Shown: positions 62,284-64,000 of the stretch, piece by piece
Layout: each line of letters begins with the position of its first letter
How positions within the stretch are numbered: position 1 is the stretch's first letter
The notes under the pieces: model-generated
The model's database searches: none
Seen by the model: only the letters and a program-made list of their open reading frames with translations
Told to the model about the DNA's origin: nothing
Translations under genes and position numbers: made by a program
Assembly: GCA_000403215.2 (NCBI GenBank)
Contig: KE159560.1
Location: 287,983-351,982 of the forward strand
Length of the DNA stretch: 64,000 nucleotides
Source of the DNA: Lachnospiraceae bacterium A4
Lineage (GTDB): Bacteria > Bacillota > Clostridia > Lachnospirales > Lachnospiraceae
Direction: 5' to 3'

Positions 62284-63090
62284 TTACATGCCGTCTGGCA
62301 CAATGATTTCTCCGGTTTCCAATAAAAAATTAATTGTATCCAGCACTTTCAGTATACTTGAGGCGGCATCTTTTTCGCTGACTGACTCGCAGAATGCGAC
62401 GTCCTCCATAATAGCATTCGCCAATCCGGTACTGAGATTCTCTAAAATTCTTTTTCGTACCTCCTGTTGGAGTACATAGATACAAATAGCCAGATGTTGA
62501 TGATCTAGTTCACGTAATAACCGCTGTATAGAACGGTTGGGCAAACGTTTGATGATGTTTTCAAGGTTATGAATGGATTCCCAAATTCCGGAATCATTCT
62601 GAAAAGCAGGGTGGATATTGAACGAATTTTGTACCTCTTCATTCTGATGCAGAAGTTCCATCTGCGAGAGATATTCCTGGCTCAGTTTAGAGGGCATCAG
62701 GCTCATAAGGAGTTTGTCAAGTACTCTGAGATTTTCTCCGTTTTGAATACTAAGCATTCCTCTAAGATAGATATAATCAACCATAGAATTTACACCATCT
62801 GACGCATTTGTCCAATAAATATTTGTGGCAATTTCAATAATAATCTCAGGAAATGTTCCATCTACCACCAAGATGATAAGCTGCTTCAAATAATCGGAGG
62901 TTATCGTATCAATCATATCCTCCAAGGCAAGCAGACCTTCTTTTCGTGCAAGATCAGCGAGCTTCATTATAGTTTTTGCTGCGTCAATCACCTGATTTTG
63001 CTGATGATTTGATATATTATCTACATTCTTTAATTTCATAATCGCATCAAACCGCACCGCATCTAAAACTGAATTAAGTATTTTTTCCAT
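62284..63090 (-). CDS. Soluble protein joining a MotA-like segment to a FliG C-terminal-like domain
   Basis: 268 residues from the ATG at 63090, 9 bases after aggagg. No membrane segment. Residues about 38-110 read LADLARKEGLLALEDMID and LIILVVDGTFPEIIIEIAT, matching the cytoplasmic domain of MotA stators (ARREGLLALE, LVVDGT). Residues about 165-266 read LPNRSIQRLLRELDHQHLA, EEVRKRILENLSTGLANAIMEDV-type sequence and ETGEIIV, matching the FliG C-terminal torque domain (DRSIQRVLREVD, REKILSNMS, EAGEIVI). In motors these two pieces touch each other. Here one chain holds both, without the membrane helices of MotA or the N-terminal part of FliG. Its role is unknown; a motor-related adaptor or a domesticated regulator are guesses. 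Confidence 0.6.
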   Translation of the reverse strand: MEKILNSVLDAVRFDAIMKLKNVDNISNHQQNQVIDAAKTIMKLADLARKEGLLALEDMIDTITSDYLKQLIILVVDGTFPEIIIEIATNIYWTNASDGVNSMVDYIYLRGMLSIQNGENLRVLDKLLMSLMPSKLSQEYLSQMELLHQNEEVQNSFNIHPAFQNDSGIWESIHNLENIIKRLPNRSIQRLLRELDHQHLAICIYVLQQEVRKRILENLSTGLANAIMEDVAFCESVSEKDAASSILKVLDTINFLLETGEIIVPDGM

Positions 63091-63139
63091 TTCATTTTGC
63101 CTCCTCATATAGAAATTTTAGAAGATTAATTTGTTTTCC

Positions 63140-63168
63140 ATCATAGCACAAGAAACTTGTTAACTCAA
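63140..63168 (-). promoter_or_regulatory. Predicted promoter of the MotA/FliG-like gene
   Basis: Minus strand TTGAGT (63168-63163) and TATGAT (63145-63140), spacer 17, with TGC just before the -10 (extended -10). It resembles a sigma-A, not a flagellar sigma-28, promoter. Confidence 0.6.
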
Positions 63169-63810
63169 CGATTATTCAATAATAAAAGTGAGAAAATTCA
63201 ATTATTATTCATTAAAAATTCTTTTTGGAAAAGTCATATGATTTAATAGTACATTAAGCAAGAAAAACGGATAGATTGTTTTTATAGTAGATTTAGGAAA
63301 CATGATTGAAATTGTCTATAATCATTAATTTATGATATATCTTGCACATGAATTTTGAATGGAATTTATAATAGTGGTAGAAATAGGGGGATTTTAATGT
63401 GTACCGGAAAGAAGTGAGAAATTAATTTATAGCAGATTTATTTGTATTATATGATTTTAGTATAAAATAGATTAAAAAACCTATAACTATTCATTAAAGT
63501 ATGCTTTTGCGAATAGTTAGATATCACTTCTATTTTCAATATTTCTCTACGGAATACACCTAATTACTATCTTTTATCTGTACAACAAATTATTTGGTGT
63601 TTTCTTCTTTATTACTAATCTCTCTCTTTCTTCCAAGTTCCAGTTTGGCTCTGACTTTGTTTCGCTTTATAGGTCATAAATTTCTATATTTCATTATCAA
63701 TAAAATCATTAGATTCAGATAAAATGAAACCTTGTTCGAAAACCACTCAAATATTATGTAAAATCCATAAATCCACAAACTCAAGAATTTTTTTAATTCC
63801 TTGTTTCAAA
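63169..63810. other. AT-rich intergenic stretch without supported genes
   Basis: About 640 bases, strongly AT-rich, with stops in every frame. Around 63600-63680 the minus strand reads a short Lys/Arg-rich frame (RNKVRAKLELGRKRE) that may be the end of a decayed gene. No terminator, tRNA or repeat was found. Confidence 0.5.
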
Positions 63811-63886
63811 TTCTACCATCATCACCAATGTGTTCGGTACATTGATACCGACTTCAATGACCGTCGTGTATACCAGCACATTCAAT
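63811..63886 (-). pseudogene. Displaced fragment of recG (helicase motif V)
   Basis: On the minus strand it translates to VLVYTTVIEVGINVPNTLVMMVE, nearly the recG sequence VLVSTTVIEVGINVPNATVMLVE at 19462-19540. The core (about 48 bases) differs at only two positions. Similarity stops abruptly on both sides, and the surrounding frame has no other RecG motif. Confidence 0.8.
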
Positions 63887-64000
63887 ATATTTTCGTTATT
63901 GATTATACTTATGAGTTGAAAGTTCTCAATAAAAAAAATAACCCTTTCGTATGGATTTATGGTATCTTTAAGTTGCAACACTTAAGAAAGATATAAACCA
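63887..64000. other. AT-rich window edge without supported genes
   Basis: No RecG-like or other recognisable coding sequence continues to the window end. Confidence 0.5.

Noticed and set aside
63724..63996. 90-codon plus-strand frame at the window end
   Set aside because: It is antisense to the recG fragment and reads the same shadow peptide as the antisense of intact recG.

Overview
The window is a gene-dense chromosome segment of a low-to-mid G+C, spore-forming Firmicute, most likely a member of the Lachnospiraceae (class Clostridia). The assignment is an inference from gene content: ytfI-gerW and ylbJ sporulation genes, L27 with a Prp-cleaved N-terminal extension, short-form HisG with HisZ, the YloU-FakA-RecG-DegV order, LexA divergent from a YneA-like protein, and strong AGGAGG ribosome binding sites. 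No rRNA, tRNA, CRISPR array or intact insertion sequence was found.

Layout. 1-3.7 kb: branched-chain amino acid operon (5'-truncated ilvB, two tandem acetolactate synthase small subunits, ilvC) closed by a strong terminator. 3.8-10.8 kb: ruvA, ruvB, zapA, a U32 peptidase-family tRNA/rRNA hydroxylation-type protein, and one 923-residue protein joining a SEDS glycosyltransferase (FtsW/RodA type) to a class B penicillin-binding protein. 10.9-12.6 kb: a CheX-type phosphatase-like protein, a CheY-like regulator and a Nudix hydrolase. 12.7-15.4 kb: sporulation-type ytfI and gerW, small unknowns and a coiled-coil protein with a J-domain-like end. 15.4-20.9 kb: rpmB (minus), then YloU, FakA, RecG and a DegV/FakB protein. 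20.9-21.9 kb: pta (minus) with a catabolite-repression element. 22.2-27.1 kb: a lantibiotic/bacitracin-type resistance module (two-component system, three-gene ABC transporter, YxeA protein) with a repeat operator in front of the transporter, followed by an AAA-ATPase/nuclease-like gene; this block looks accessory.

29.1-33.3 kb: a type IIA topoisomerase pair, probably topoisomerase IV-like. 33.3-43.9 kb: rsmD, coaD, a coiled-coil protein, an amidase, ylbJ (minus), two pseudouridine synthases, a YgiQ radical SAM protein, an SMI1/KNR4 protein, an SDR enzyme and RecU. 44.1-49.4 kb: hisZ-hisG-hisD-hisB under a near-consensus promoter, with a choline-binding-repeat GH25 lysozyme directly behind. 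49.4-58.2 kb: two radical SAM-associated proteins, RNase G-like, then the rplU-prp-rpmA-obgE ribosome group, yhbY, nadD, yqeK and rsfS. 58.3-59.5 kb: lexA facing a YneA-like SOS division inhibitor, with several LexA-box-like sites between them. 59.5-63.1 kb: a Xer-type recombinase, an AI-2E family transporter, and an unusual soluble protein that joins a MotA-like segment to a FliG C-terminal-like domain. The last 0.9 kb is AT-rich, apparently non-coding, and carries a 76-bp recG-derived fragment.

The most distinctive items are the SEDS-PBP single-chain fusion, the MotA/FliG-like hybrid, the LexA/YneA-type control region, the four-copy 11-bp-period operator in front of the lantibiotic-type transporter, and the displaced recG fragment. 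All functional calls rest on reading motifs by eye; no database search was run.
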